Source of the DNA: Mastigamoeba balamuthi
Taxonomy: Eukaryota; Evosea; Mastigamoebida; Mastigamoebidae
Assembly: GCA_902651635.1 (NCBI GenBank)
Contig: CACRSC010000045.1
Location: 62,001-126,000, forward strand
Length of the DNA: 64,000 bases
Direction: 5' to 3'
Shown: positions 48,777-59,781 of the stretch, one piece after another
Layout of the letters: every line of letters starts with the position of its first letter
Numbering within the stretch: position 1 is the first letter of the stretch
Translations under genes and position numbers: made by a program
The notes under the pieces: generated by a model
The model's input: only the letters and a program-made list of their open reading frames with translations
Databases searched by the model: none
Told to the model about the DNA's origin: nothing

Positions 48777-48790
48777 GGGAGATATAGCTC

Positions 48791-49177
48791 CCACAGGGCC
48801 CTGCAATTAATCAGCAAGCTCGCACCCTGTGTGGTGCCGATGCATACAGCTGCTGCGCTTGGGCAGGCAGGTGGCTGATGAGGGGTGCAGGTCCGCTCAT
48901 TCTCTGTCAGAGTGCCTTTCTGACTGGCTACCTGGCTCAGGGGCAGGGATGGGGGGCACAGGGGTGGCACGTGTGCATGCCACGCCCACTGCACGGAAAG
49001 GGGGGGGGGGGGCTCTCTCTCCTCCCATTTGCCCTGCCCGCGTCATGCCAGGCACCTGTGTCATGGCAACTGATGGCACTGGGTGTGTGGCCTGCGTGCA
49101 AGGAAGCCACCCCTCCCCCTGGTGCCTTCCCTTCACACGCCCTGATCTCTCCACCACTATAGACTGAGAGGGCTTCA
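48791..49177. other. Intergenic between transposon block and receptor gene
   Basis: About 390 bases with no gene recognised. It contains a run of about 12 G near 49000. Confidence 0.4.
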
Positions 49178-52100
49178 TCACACTGCAAAGTGCAATTTTT
49201 CGGAATGACAAAGGGGTCTTAGCAGTCTCCTTGTTAGAGTTTTCTGTACTTCTTCTGGAATCGCNGCCGCGTTGACCATCTCGGCAGACTGCACGAGCTC
49301 CTGCGGCACCTCAAATGCCCCCAGCGACTATCCGAACGAGTGTATCAGGAGGCGAGCAGAGAGATTGTGGGTGGGGGAGAGCACACCGCAAATGTAGTGG
49401 GCCAGCTGCGCAGGATCTGGAAGACAGAGGGGCGCCTCTCGGGCTGTGGCTGCCAGCACCTCCTCATCAGGTCCGCGACCTCTGGCGACGCGTTGGGTGG
49501 CACCTCTGGGGGTCCCATCTGTGCGTTGTGCATCTCGACGACGCTGGCGATGTCGCCAAGGTTCATCAGCCCCGGAGACGGAGACGGCGGGACTGCTGCT
49601 GCTGCTGCGGGGGAGGCGGGGACAGAGCTGTGCTGGCTCTCCGAGGCCGTGGCCGACGCAGAGGAGGACAGGACCATCTCCGGGGGCGCGATGAGCTCCC
49701 ACAGCACGACACCGAACGCGTAGACGTCGGTCGCCTGCGTCAGGAATGTGCTGGCGATCACTTCGGGCGGCAGCCACGCTGCTCGCTTCAGCGACCTGCC
49801 GCTGCCAGACGACGACAGCGCGCCCCTCTTGCTGCTGAACCACAGGTCCGAGACCTTCACAGTCCCCTTGGAGTCCATCTGGAGCACAATCCCCCCATTA
49901 GTGAGGCTGCAACGACAGCCGAACGCGCACGAGAAGATTGAAGGTGCTGATGCAGCCGTGGACAATGGGCGGTTTACACGAGTGCAGGTACGCGATCCCT
50001 TTCAGAACATCCTGCCCACTGGGCTGAGTAGAGCAGCGGGAAGGTGCGTCTGCGCACGAAGGCCATCGCAACGAGCGAGTACACGGATGCGTAGCGCTTC
50101 TCCTTTCTGAGGTAGGCGGCTAGAGTGCCGCCCTCCATATACTCGGTCACGACGAGGATGTCCGAGCGGGTCTCGCAGTAGCCCATGAGCATGAGCAGGT
50201 TGGGGTGGTGCAGCTTGTGCAGCAGCAGCACCTCTTCCTTGACGACCTTCTGGTCTTCCTTGGACGTAGCCTTCTTGTCGATCATCCGCACCGCCACAGT
50301 CGTGCCGTGCCAGTCGGCCATGTACATCGCCCCCAAGTGCCCCTGCCCCAGGCACTGCCCGATTTCGATCTCGCCTCTCTGGATGTTCAGGTACTCGAGT
50401 GTTCGACTCTGCGAGTGCCTGTGAGTCCGGATGGAGTGTTCAGGGCTTCGGTGGCTGTTCTCACTGCTCTCCATATGGCGAGGAGGATAACGGCAGTGAT
50501 GCATATGAGGCCACCCCCTCCGAGGCCGATTGAAAGGCCCAGGACCAGGCTGGTGTCGTCCTTGTCTGGTTTCTTGGACTCAGCGGGAAGGTACCACCTC
50601 CCGCAATTGCCGACAACAAACGGAGTCACCGACAATGCGGGGCCCCCCTGCAGGATGTAGACCGTGTTGGAGCCCTGGTTGCAGCAGTCCCTCGTCGTAT
50701 CACTGCACTTGTCGGTGAAGGGGCCGAACTGTAAGCCGTCGACCACAAACACGCTGCGCGAGTAGACGGCGTCGAGGAGGTCGTCGGCTGTGATGTTCTT
50801 GCTGGGGTCGCTGCCCCTGGCCACGTCGACGACCTGAGACAGAAACCTGCCCGCGATGAAGCCGGCGAACACAGACGGGTCGCCCGCGGCGTTTGACGAC
50901 GACACCCACGTGGAGAACTCAATGCGGAGCGCGGAGGTGGAGGCGAAGATGGGGAGCGGAGGGGTCACGCTGATGATGCTGGTCATGTCCATCCCCGTCA
51001 TGTTCACCCACGTCATATTTGGGCGTAACTCGCCGTGCTGCAGCCTCACACGCGAGTTGAGTAGGCGAGGCCTCCTGGACATCGAGACGCTGTCCATGTA
51101 GAACGAGCCCCCGAGTATCAGAAACGCGTCGTACTCGCTCTCTTTCGATAGGATGAACTGCGTTGCGTTCTGTTCCGTCGTCTCGTATTTGAGGTCGTCC
51201 AACTGTTCCTGGGTAACCACTTGGTTAACTGCGAGTCTCGGTACTGAAGCTGGACTTGCCGTCTTGTGGTGGGTAAATATGGCACTAAGCCCATCGATGC
51301 AATCCTCCGTGTAAGAACTGCCTGCGTCGTTGTTTATCACAGCGAGCCTCTTCACGTTCTTCGACTGGAACCATTGCACTGCAGCGGCCATCTCGTCGTA
51401 CGCTGAGGGGAACAGGTTGATAACCCTCCTGCAAGCGGAAGCAATGAGGAGACAGTCTTTCAGAGCCGCTGGCTGGGCAGACCTATTGAAGGGGCGAGTG
51501 AGGATGAAGTAGCCCGGGATGGGGGCGAAGGTTGCAACGCTCTTGAAGACTTTGACGTAGGTCGGGTCCCGGAGCTCAGACGCGACCATTGCTGTTACCT
51601 TGCTAGCAGCGAGGTCGTTGGCGGCGTCGCTGATGTTCCCCAGCTTCGACCTCAGAACCATTGTGCTCGCCCCCTGGGAGTTGTAGAGGTTCACAGCCCC
51701 CAGCAGCCCAGACAGCTCCCCGGGGTTCATGCCGTTGGAAATGTCGTCGAACGAGCCCACGACAGTCATCTGGCCGTTGGCCGACCAGTCGGGGGCTCTG
51801 CACCCCGCGAACTTGAGGGTGGCCCCCTGAAGGGGCGTCTGCACGCCGGTCTGCGGGTCCCACGACGTCATGAACACCTCGTGGACGCCCTGGTTGCACG
51901 CGTCGCCAGAGCTCTGCATGTCAGGACCGCCGCTGAAGCCGCCGTCGCCGTAGGGGCCCAGCGTCATGCCCAGCACGTTGAACGTGCGCACGTCTACAAA
52001 GAGCGTTCTGAGGAACGCGAGCGGCGTCAGCGGGAGCCCCGTCCGCGCGATGGCCTGCTGGGCGACCTCGTAGATGAACCAGCCAGTCAGGTACCCCTCG

Positions 52101-53518
52101 AGCGCCATGTGCGACCTCTGCGCCGGCGGCACCACCGAGGCGCCGAACCTGCGCTGAAGGGGAGTGGCCATCCACGGCTTGTCGGGAGTCGGCGACGGCA
52201 TGTTCTGCGTGAAGAGCAGCTTGATGCGGTTGCTGTGGAGCAGCGCCTTTGTCGGGGCGGTCAGCTTCTCCTCGAGGTCCTCGGGCGTCACCCATGCCGC
52301 AAAGAACACCAAGAGGTCTGTGTGGCCCCACAGCGCCAGCTCCGTGACGAAGTCCGCTGTCGCGTTGGGCAGCGTGGCGACCACGAGCGCCTTGACCTGC
52401 CCGTTGGCGAAAAGCTGCAGCAGCTTGCTGTCCACCTGCGCCGAGTCGATGTGCCTTCGAGTGCGCGACCCATCCTCCCGGTGAGTGCAAGTACCCTCTG
52501 GGGAGAGCGCAGCAAGGCCGCACCCTGTCGTCATGGGGAGCTGGACAAACGACCTGAGGCCCCACGGGTGCCCGGTCAGGGCCCGGAGCGACTTGTTCAC
52601 GTAGTCGGTGGTCCATTTGTCGAACTGCGTGTCGTGCGTGACGAGGCCCACGCAGGAGAGCAGGTCCCAGTCGTGCGACAGCATTGACATCACCGTGTCG
52701 ATCTCGTCGATTCCGGACGCCCTGATGTTAGCCACAAACGGGAGGTGCACCGTGAAACTCGGCCCCATCACGCCTGCGCGAGCCAAGCACGAGAGTGCGG
52801 AATGCCCAGAAAGGGTGCGTTCAGTAAGTTACAGTAACATTCCCGCATTAACGTCGTTTGAAGAGCAAAAAGAGACGAATGAAGAAAGAAACAGTCACAG
52901 CAGGTGGGGGTGCCCCCGTGCCCCCACCCGCCTGCTGCCCTGCGCACCCCGGATGTCGTAGTCCGCGAGGAGGAGCGACACGTTGCGCAGAGCCATGCTC
53001 GCGGAGAGTGTGCCCACGAGGGGCACCGAGTAGTTTCTGAAGTAATCGACCACACGGGCCTCGAGGTAGCTCGTCCCCGTCGACGCCGCGATCAGGAAAA
53101 CGCAGTCTTCTTCCACCAACCTGCGCGCGTTCCTCACAATGTCGTCCTGCGCGGCGTGAGTTGTTGAGTTGTGAGTCTCAGACGACGGCCCTCATACGGA
53201 TGTGTGCCCCCCCTCCCAACACAATCAAATAATGAGGTCCCCTCCGCGCGATGCACAAAATTGATCGCCGGCGGCTGAGCGGACATCTGAGCTGTGGTTG
53301 TACTGCTTGAGCACGAAAGTGAGCTTGGTGAGGCTGTTGGCCTCGTCGATGGCTGCCCTGAGGCCCCGGGCAGCTCCCAGCTCCGTCTGCGACGTCCCGA
53401 CAGACTGCCCGATGACGATGTCCTTCACGCCGGCGCACTGGGGCCTCTGGGACCGCTGCGCGAGGGCGCACGCGAGCGTGCACGCCAGAAGGCACCACGT
53501 ACAGCCCGACGCGCGCAT
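49178..53518 (-). CDS. Receptor with tandem periplasmic-binding-type ectodomains and a TKL-like pseudokinase
   Basis: Start 53518 gives a signal peptide (CTWCLLACTLACALAQ). The first PBP type I (ANF-receptor-like) domain begins KDIVIGQSVGTSQTELGAA and runs to about 51900. A second copy begins near 51790 (MTVVGSFDDISNGMNPGELS) and runs to about 50600. The transmembrane segment LVLGLSIGLGGGGLICITAV lies near 50520. The kinase domain has a glycine loop GQGHLGAMY, but VAVR replaces VAVK, HGC replaces HRD and DLW replaces DFG. The Asn of the catalytic loop, DVYAFGVVLWEL and RCWQPQPERRPS are kept. An intron of about 52 nt with a CTAAT branch site splits the catalytic loop from MDSKGTVKVSDLW. It is probably a pseudokinase signalling by binding, as the kinase-homology domain of receptor guanylyl cyclases does. 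The frame continues past the kinase to an N at 49265, then stops at 49178, so the true C-terminus is uncertain. Confidence 0.8.
49265..49265. other. Assembly gap (single N) inside the receptor gene
   Basis: The minus-strand frame reads through the N (VQSAEMVNAA, then IPEEVQKTL). If the gap hides more sequence, an extra C-terminal domain could be missing. Confidence 0.7.
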
Positions 53519-53927
53519 GTATCGGAGGCGGCTATCAGTGACTGTGAGATTGTTTTGTGTGTCTCTCTGTTTTCTCCGGCGTTGAATGATCTTACTTGCA
53601 CTGTACGTGTATTTCCTTCCTTTTTTGGCCTTGAACAACTTACGCAGCACACTAGTGCAAGTCGCTCTATTTCCGGGTGTGATATATAATGCAGAACGGG
53701 GCAGAAATGGCTTATGCACGTCGTGCCTCAAGGCAGACACAGTGGTTGCAGTCCTGGCAGCGGCAGAGAGCCGAGTGAATAACTCACTGCAGTCTGCAAC
53801 TAGCCCGAGTGCTTAGCTGAACAGTGCAGTGCATTAAGGGAGATGTTCTCGACATTTATCTGCCTCGTGCAACAGCGTTTGTGCCTTTTATTTCTCTGTT
53901 GAAATCCACCACTGTGTGCTTGATGGC
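53519..53927. other. Intergenic, receptor promoter region
   Basis: About 410 bases upstream of the receptor pseudokinase and downstream of the four-TM gene, both minus. No feature recognised. Confidence 0.4.
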
Positions 53928-54551
53928 TCAATTCGGCACATTCCGAATGAGTGAGTACGACTGCTCACTGACGCCGCCATTGGACTGGGGCAGAGGCCAC
54001 AGAAATGCTATGCTAGCCACAAACTCGAGGGCGGTGATGGAGGCTGATGCACTGGTAGTCACCGGGACAGCAACAGCAATCCACTCGGGAATGCTATCGA
54101 ATCTGCTGTACCTGTGCGGATCACCCTCGCCGAGGACAAGCACAGCCAGCGCCACGTTGAGGACGAACGTTATGGTCGTCAGGGACAGAACCGCGTACTG
54201 CTCACCGAGGCACACGCGCTTCACTGCATGATTTGGGCAGCCCAGAGGTGAGAACAAAGGGGGGAAAGGCAGATAAACGGAAGACTCACTTGTGGGCCTC
54301 CAGTTCGTCACCCTGACAGCCGTTGCAATGATGAAGCCAGTGAGCGTGTACAGGGAGCCACAGAGCACGCAGCACGTGATGACGAGGAGCTGGCCGAGAG
54401 CGACGTTCTTGGCATCGCTGCTGCTCTGGTCGTCGAAATAGAGGGACAGGTCCCAGAAGGTGAAGAACACGACGACCTCCAGAGCCGTCATGAGGGCGAG
54501 AACGGCGATCCTGGCCAGCCCGAGGCCTGCAAGCAGACTCCTTGCCTCCAT
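53928..54551 (-). CDS. Four-transmembrane protein of unknown function
   Basis: Start chosen at 54551 (MEARSLLAGLGLARIAVL). An intron of about 70 nt (near 54225-54292) joins TNWRPT to the segment beginning VKRVCLGEQY. Four hydrophobic segments are clear: IAVLALMTALEVVVFFTFW, LLVITCCVLCGSLYTLTGFI, YAVLSLTTITFVLNVALAVL and WIAVAVPVTTSASASITAL followed by more hydrophobic residues. The protein has about 180 residues. The layout resembles small tetraspan proteins, but I see no tetraspanin CCG signature. It lies head-to-head with the DUF4604 gene. No function can be assigned. Confidence 0.65.
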   Translation of the reverse strand: MEARSLLAGLGLARIAVLALMTALEVVVFFTFWDLSLYFDDQSSSDAKNVALGQLLVITCCVLCGSLYTLTGFIIATAVRVTNWRPTSESSVYLPFPPLFSPLGCPNHAVKRVCLGEQYAVLSLTTITFVLNVALAVLVLGEGDPHRYSRFDSIPEWIAVAVPVTTSASASITALEFVASIAFLWPLPQSNGGVSEQSYSLIRNVPN

Positions 54552-54998
54552 TTGTTGGCACGTGAGAGGTTGTATGTGTTTCGGAGGTGAAAGTAAAGTG
54601 TTTGGTTGTTGAAAAAACGTGCCGAGTTTGTTGGAAATCTGGCGCACATTCCCGAGTCCGCACATGCACACGCGTCACTCGTGACACCCGATTCGCCCTT
54701 TCGAGATGACGATCATCTTCAGTGTCGCCGAGAGCCTGCGTGGCCGTCTTTGCCCTCAGCATCGATGCGCACCTGCGTGTGGAAGCTGTCGACCATGATA
54801 CGCCTAATAGATTGCGTCTCAGTCTCACGAACGATGCGGATATCATTCCACAAGCTACTGAGTCGTGGATCAACGGGGCAGAGTCCCTGTCGCCCGCCCC
54901 ACGAATTGGACTCTGAATTTGAAACAACGCCATCTGAATATCTTGCAGAGAATATCTACGAGTTTTGATACGGATCTCCCACGCAAAAACCGGCGCCA
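54552..54998. promoter_or_regulatory. Divergent promoter region
   Basis: About 450 bases between the minus four-TM gene and the plus DUF4604 gene. No binding motif can be named with confidence. Confidence 0.4.
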
Positions 54999-56093
54999 AT
55001 GGGACGCGGAGGACGCAGAGGCGGCGGCCGCGGCCGCGAGGGCCGCCGCGACGACTTTGACGACGACGCCCCCACCGTGGTCTCCTCGGGCAGCGGCCCC
55101 ACGGACAGCGCCCGTCGCGGCGGCCGCAGCGACCGAAGCGACAGAAGCGGCAGAAGCGACCGCGGGGGCCCTGCGGTGCGGGGGCTGAGCGTGGGGCAGC
55201 GGGTGCCCAAGTTCCTGCGCGAGCTCGAGGCGCGCATGCCGGGCGCGGTGGTGCCGGGGGCGGAGCGGCAGCGGCAGGCGGCGGCGGCTGCGAGGGCGCG
55301 GGAGGCGGCGGCCGAGGCGTGCGGGAGCGGCGGGGAGAGCGAGGGGGAGGACGACCTCGAGCGCGACGCCATGCGCAGGGCCATCGAGGAGAGCGAGCAG
55401 CGCGGCGTCGACGTCGCCGAGGCCAGGCTCATGCTCGACGACGCCCAGAGGAGGGCCAAGCTGGCACGTCCCTCGCGCCCCCGCTGCGCGCTGCGCTCGC
55501 TGGGCGGGTGGGCCAATTGATTTGGTTTTGTGGTAGGGGGTTTTTGCATCAATTCTGTTCAACGATTCAGCGTGTTTGGTGTCGCTCCGCGTGTCCGTCT
55601 TGCGTTGAGGCTGGTTACTCTCTTTCCGCGCGCAAGCTCCAACGAGAGGTTTGGGCCCAAAGTGGCTCTCGCTTTTACCTTGGAGGACAGACGCCAATCA
55701 CCTCTCTGATCCCTCTATGGGGCTTCTCAGCTGGTGCCCGATCTTGGCGCATTGAAGAAACACGGTGGTCCTCTGCGAATTGCTGCCCTCCATTATTTGC
55801 GAGCCAATTGAATCAAAAGACAAGTGCGTTTCATCTGCTTAATTTGCCGGTGGCAGAAAGAGGAGGAGAGGGATCGCAGGGAGGAGGAGGCTAGGAAGGA
55901 GGCAGAGGCCCCGCCAGCGTACGGAGACAGGCACGCTAGGGGCGTCGTGCCCGCAGACCACAGGTTCAAGCGCGCCTCAGAGCGCGAAGACACTGCCGAC
56001 AAGTCCAAGCGCCAGAAGAAGGACGACAGCAAGGCGCCAGTCCCCAAGGCCACCAGAGACACGTCCATGCTCTCGTTTGGCGACGACGAGTAA
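54999..56093 (+). CDS. KIAA1143/DUF4604-family nuclear protein
   Basis: Small, highly charged protein. Exon 1 (54999 to about 55474) begins MGRGGRRGGGRGREGRRDDF and contains SVGQRVPKFLRELEARMPG. This matches the conserved N-terminal PAFLxxFK block of KIAA1143. It continues through an Ala/Glu-rich helix (ERDAMRRAIEESEQRGVDV). Exon 2 (about 55862-56093) continues the charged helix (ERDRREEEARKEAEAP) and ends ATRDTSMLSFGDDE, like the family's C-terminal SSLLSFDNEDE. The intron is about 390 bases, long for this genome, and its exact limits are uncertain. The molecular role of the family is poorly known. The gene converges with the receptor phosphodiesterase. Confidence 0.7.
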
Positions 56094-56220
56094 AGCACAG
56101 CTTCCGCCCACCCATTTGGCACACTTCCCTGTGCGCACTCGTTTTTTGTATGGTCCGTTCGACTCCCGGTCGCCTTATTTTTTAATTGTGCACAGGCGAA
56201 TATTGAAACCTTAAATTGAA

Positions 56221-59200
56221 TTACAGAGCGTGGCGCTCGACGTCCTTCGCATCGGTCGCGATGCTGATGGCCTTGACCCGCGAGAAGGACTCGTTCCTGC
56301 TCCTCTTCAGGTCGAGCACGTCGACCTTGGAGCTGCTCTTCTTCGCGTCCCAGCCCGGCCTGGACATCGACGCCGTTGTCGACGGCCTGGGGGCCACCAC
56401 GGCCGTCGTCATCGCGGACCACTCCTTGGCGTTCTCCCGCAGGTGCTTCCCGATGGTGTCCTGCGCGGTGGGCACGACCTGCGCGACGAGCTCGAACACG
56501 GGCGCCACGAAGTACTGAATGAACGCGGCCTGCAGCTTGGGCTTGTCGGTCGTCGCGCGGTCCATGAACGGCGACACGGGCAGCCCCAGCTTCTTCTCGC
56601 GGTCGCCCTGCTGGAAGAACTCCTCGGTGACGCAGTTGCACCACACCTTGCAGAGGCTCCACGGCCGCGCGGGGTTGGAGATGTCCGCGAACTTCATCAG
56701 CATCTGCATCATCACCAACCTGTCCGCCTGGCCAGAGAGAAGATGAGTCTGTGGGCGCGGTTTCAGGCGGGGCTGTGAGCTGCGTGGGTGCCTTGTTGGA
56801 CGAGATGATGCCGGCTGCGAAGCGGGCGTTGATCTGGCCGAGCTGCTCGATGTGCTTGGACATGTCGGTCGACAGGATCAGCGAGACAACGTTGCGGTGG
56901 AACTCGAGCGTCATCTCCTGCGGCAGCACAGGCAAGACAATCATTTTGTCAGTCATTCAGTCGCGGCCACGTGCTCGCGTCGTGCGAGGGCTGCCAGTGG
57001 GCGCGGCACCTTGGAGAAGTGCGAGACGAAGTTGTACTCGGGCTGCAGAAGCAGAGCAAATGCCTCGGACGCGTGCATGCTCTCGAGCACAGAGACTCCG
57101 TTGAACTTGAACACGAGCGGATCGAGGGTCTGCTGCAGGAACGTCACATTCACTCCCGGGTGCTTGTAGTCGTGGCACTGCGCCCCGCCCTCTCGGTGAG
57201 GCGGGCGTGCGGGATGTGTGGGGGGAACTCACCATGCAGGCTATGAGGGCCGAGAGAACCTCGATGTCTGTAAACTCGACCTCGGACTCGTGGATCAGGA
57301 AGTTGACGCACTGCATCACGTCGGCCGCGTGCCTGTTGTTGTGGTACCTGCGGGCCCACCGCTGTGAGCCCATGGCGGGCGTGGCAGGGCTTGCTGCATA
57401 CGGGTTGTTTGTGTTGGAGGACTGCAGCGCCACCACAAAGTTCAGGAGCTTGTTGCGGTCGATCCCGAGACAGGCAATGCACTTCTCCGAGTCGAAGATG
57501 CACATAGCAGTGATCTGCAGAATAGTGTCTGTTTCCGGGCGCGCGCGGAGCAACAGTCAGGAGTGTGCGTGGCAGCGCCATGTGAGAGGGAGATGACCTG
57601 TCTCGTATTTCGTGACGTCGAACGCCCACGAGTGAAGCGCGGAGCTTATCGCCAGGTACTCAGTCGATGTCAGGGCGCTGTTCCGGAGTTGAGCAATCCA
57701 ATCCACAGCATGCGGAGAGGGCCTCGTACGGAGCTGTCCGGCCTTCAGTTCCTGGCAGACTCCTCAGGGAGAGCGACGAGGAGCCGAACGATCCGCCCTC
57801 CTGCAGCGTGGTGAACAGGTAACCGCCAACCTCGCTGTCCACGTCACCATCCACTGCCCCCGAGAGACAGTAAGAATAGCTCTGACCGTGGCGAGCAGCG
57901 CACCGATCCTCTGCTTGAGCTCCACCTTGAACAGGCGGTTGTGAGCGATCGCCGTGATGATGGTCGCCAGGCTGGCCGCGTCATGCTCGGTTATGGCTGG
58001 TGCGAGGGCACGTCAATACGCCGCTATTCGTGAGGTTCTCTCTCCCCCCTCAGCCCACGTACTCTTCTTCTTTTTAATGTCGGTCAGCAGCCGGACTGCA
58101 TCCTCTGCAGGGGTTCCCATCACGTTGGTGACGGCAGAGCTGTTGAGCTCCTCCTCTAGTCTCTTGATCTGTCTCACCAAACACACAGTGAGGCAAAAGG
58201 ACTGCTGTGCTGGGGATAGCGGACCTTCGTCATCGACCTGCGGTAGAGGAAGCCCATCACGGAGATGACGAGGATGAACACCGAGCCGCAGCCCACCACG
58301 ATGCCGGCGATCTGCCCGCGGCTGAGGCTCCTGGGCAGCGTCATCGTCGAGTACTTGAGGACGAAGCCGCGGGCCGTGTTGGTGTAGTCGGCCGTGAACG
58401 TGACGATCAGCTTCCTGGCCGAGACCTGGTACGTCCGCGGCTTGCTCTTGATCGAGAACGTGATGAGCGGCTTGACCTCTTCTGTCGTGTTGTCCGGGTC
58501 CTCGCCGTTGCCGTCGTAGATGGCCAGCGTGTCGCCGTCGCTGAGGTCCACCTCCTCGAGCTGCAGAACGATGACGTCCCACGAGCTCCCGCGCGGCGCC
58601 ACGTTCCAGCGGCAGTACCCGTAGTTTAGGTAGCCGGGGCTGTTGAGCCCGCTGTCGTCGGAGCTGATGGTCCCCTGCTGCTCCGTGATGACCCCCGGGC
58701 GGACCCCGCACCCGCGCGAGCAGTCGGACCACCAGTACGCCTCGGTGCACACGCACCTGCCGTCGATGCACGACCCGTGCGCGCACTGGCCGTCGCTGGA
58801 GCACGTGAAGTTGTGCCCGCACTCGGACCAGTCCTTGACGCGGTAGTACGTCGTGAAGCTCGGGTAGCTGGAGCCGTCGGAGAAGTACGTCGCGAGCCTC
58901 AGCCGCGAGGGGAACAGCGGCCACCCCATCGACAGCGTCCCGCCCTGCGTGAAGAAGTAGTGCCAGGTCATGATGGCCTCTTCCCCGCCCAGCGGCGTGA
59001 GGCCCGCGCTGACGTAGCTCGTCCCCGTGGCGACGACCTCCCACGAGACGTTGAACGCGGCCACCAGCTCCTCCCCGGGGCACAGGTCGCGCCCGGCGAG
59101 GACCGTGTCGCACGAGGAGCCCTCCCAGGGGGACGCGCACTGGCAGACGCCCTCGCTGACGTTGCACTCGCCGTGCAGGGCGCAGGCGTCGGTGCACCCG

Positions 59201-59781
59201 GGCCGCTCGCAGCGCAGCGCGAACGAGACGGGGACCACGGCGGTGCGGCACCACTGGCCGTCGAACTCGAGCATCAGGGTCACTACCGCCAGCAGCCCCT
59301 CGGTGCAGTTGGGAGACACGGCGAACCGCAGGGCCGGCGACGAGGCGTTGGGCAAGGGGCCCGCGGCGGCCAGGGTGCTGTTCAAGAACCCCTCGGCGGG
59401 GTCCATGTTGCTCGGGTCCTCGTCCCTGACCACGACCACGCTCTGCCTGCCCAGCGTGTAGGCGACCTGCGCGGCCGAGGTGGTCCAGAGGTCGAAGACC
59501 GCGGGGCCCTGCGACGGGTGCACGACCGCGAGATCGGACACGCGCGATCCCGCGTCGAACGAGGGCGACGCCACGCCGTCGGCGATCGCCAGAGAGCCCG
59601 TCAGCGCGAACTGGAGCTGCACGCCCTCGCTGCACACTGCTCGGGGCGAGACGTGAGCACAGGGTCCGTTTTGCTCGGTGAGGGGGGGGCTCAGGGAGAG
59701 CTGCTGCGCACGCTGGGCGGACGCCAGGGCTAGCGTAGAGAGGACCGCCAGCAGGGTTCGCGGCAGTGTGCTGCGACGCAT
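56221..59781 (-). CDS. Single-pass receptor phosphodiesterase (EGF-CUB-TM-PDE)
   Basis: The start at 59781 gives a signal peptide (TLPRTLLAVLSTLALASAQ). The roughly 490-residue ectodomain has an EGF-like module (CALHGECNVSEGVCQC), a second (CSSDGQCAHGSCIDGRCVC) and a CUB domain (from CGVRPGVITEQQGTISSDDS to ARGFVLKYST). A TM helix (IVVGCGSVFILVISVMGFLY) and basic stop-transfer follow. Past a short intron comes IKRLEEELNSS, then the segment ITEHDAASLATIITAIAHNR and a complete class I PDE domain. That domain has SALHSWAFDVTKYE, YHNNRHAADVMQ, HDYKHPGVNVTF, LSTDMSKHIEQLGQ, KFADISNPARPWSLC and EEFFQQGDREKKLGLPVSPF. The His and Asp metal ligands are all present. It should hydrolyse cAMP or cGMP at the membrane under control of an outside ligand. 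Junctions such as NTNNP-YHNNRH are clean. The neighbouring receptor pseudokinase suggests a signalling cluster. Confidence 0.85.

Larger units (their letters stand above)
42226..48790 (+). mobile_element. PIF/Harbinger-like DNA transposon, split by a later LTR element
   Basis: The left end (about 42226-42303) is an imperfect inverted copy of the right end (43262-43346 continued at 48777-48790 across the inserted retroelement). Both outer ends read GAGCTATATCTCCC inwards. Matching ATCTCC and AAGTCTCTxAAAAT blocks follow. A 3-bp direct repeat CCA flanks the unit (42223-42225 and 48791-48793), which fits the 3-bp duplications of this superfamily. The transposase relic lies inside at 42540-43258. 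Removing 43347-48776 and one copy of its target duplication leaves an element of about 1.1 kb. Confidence 0.65.
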
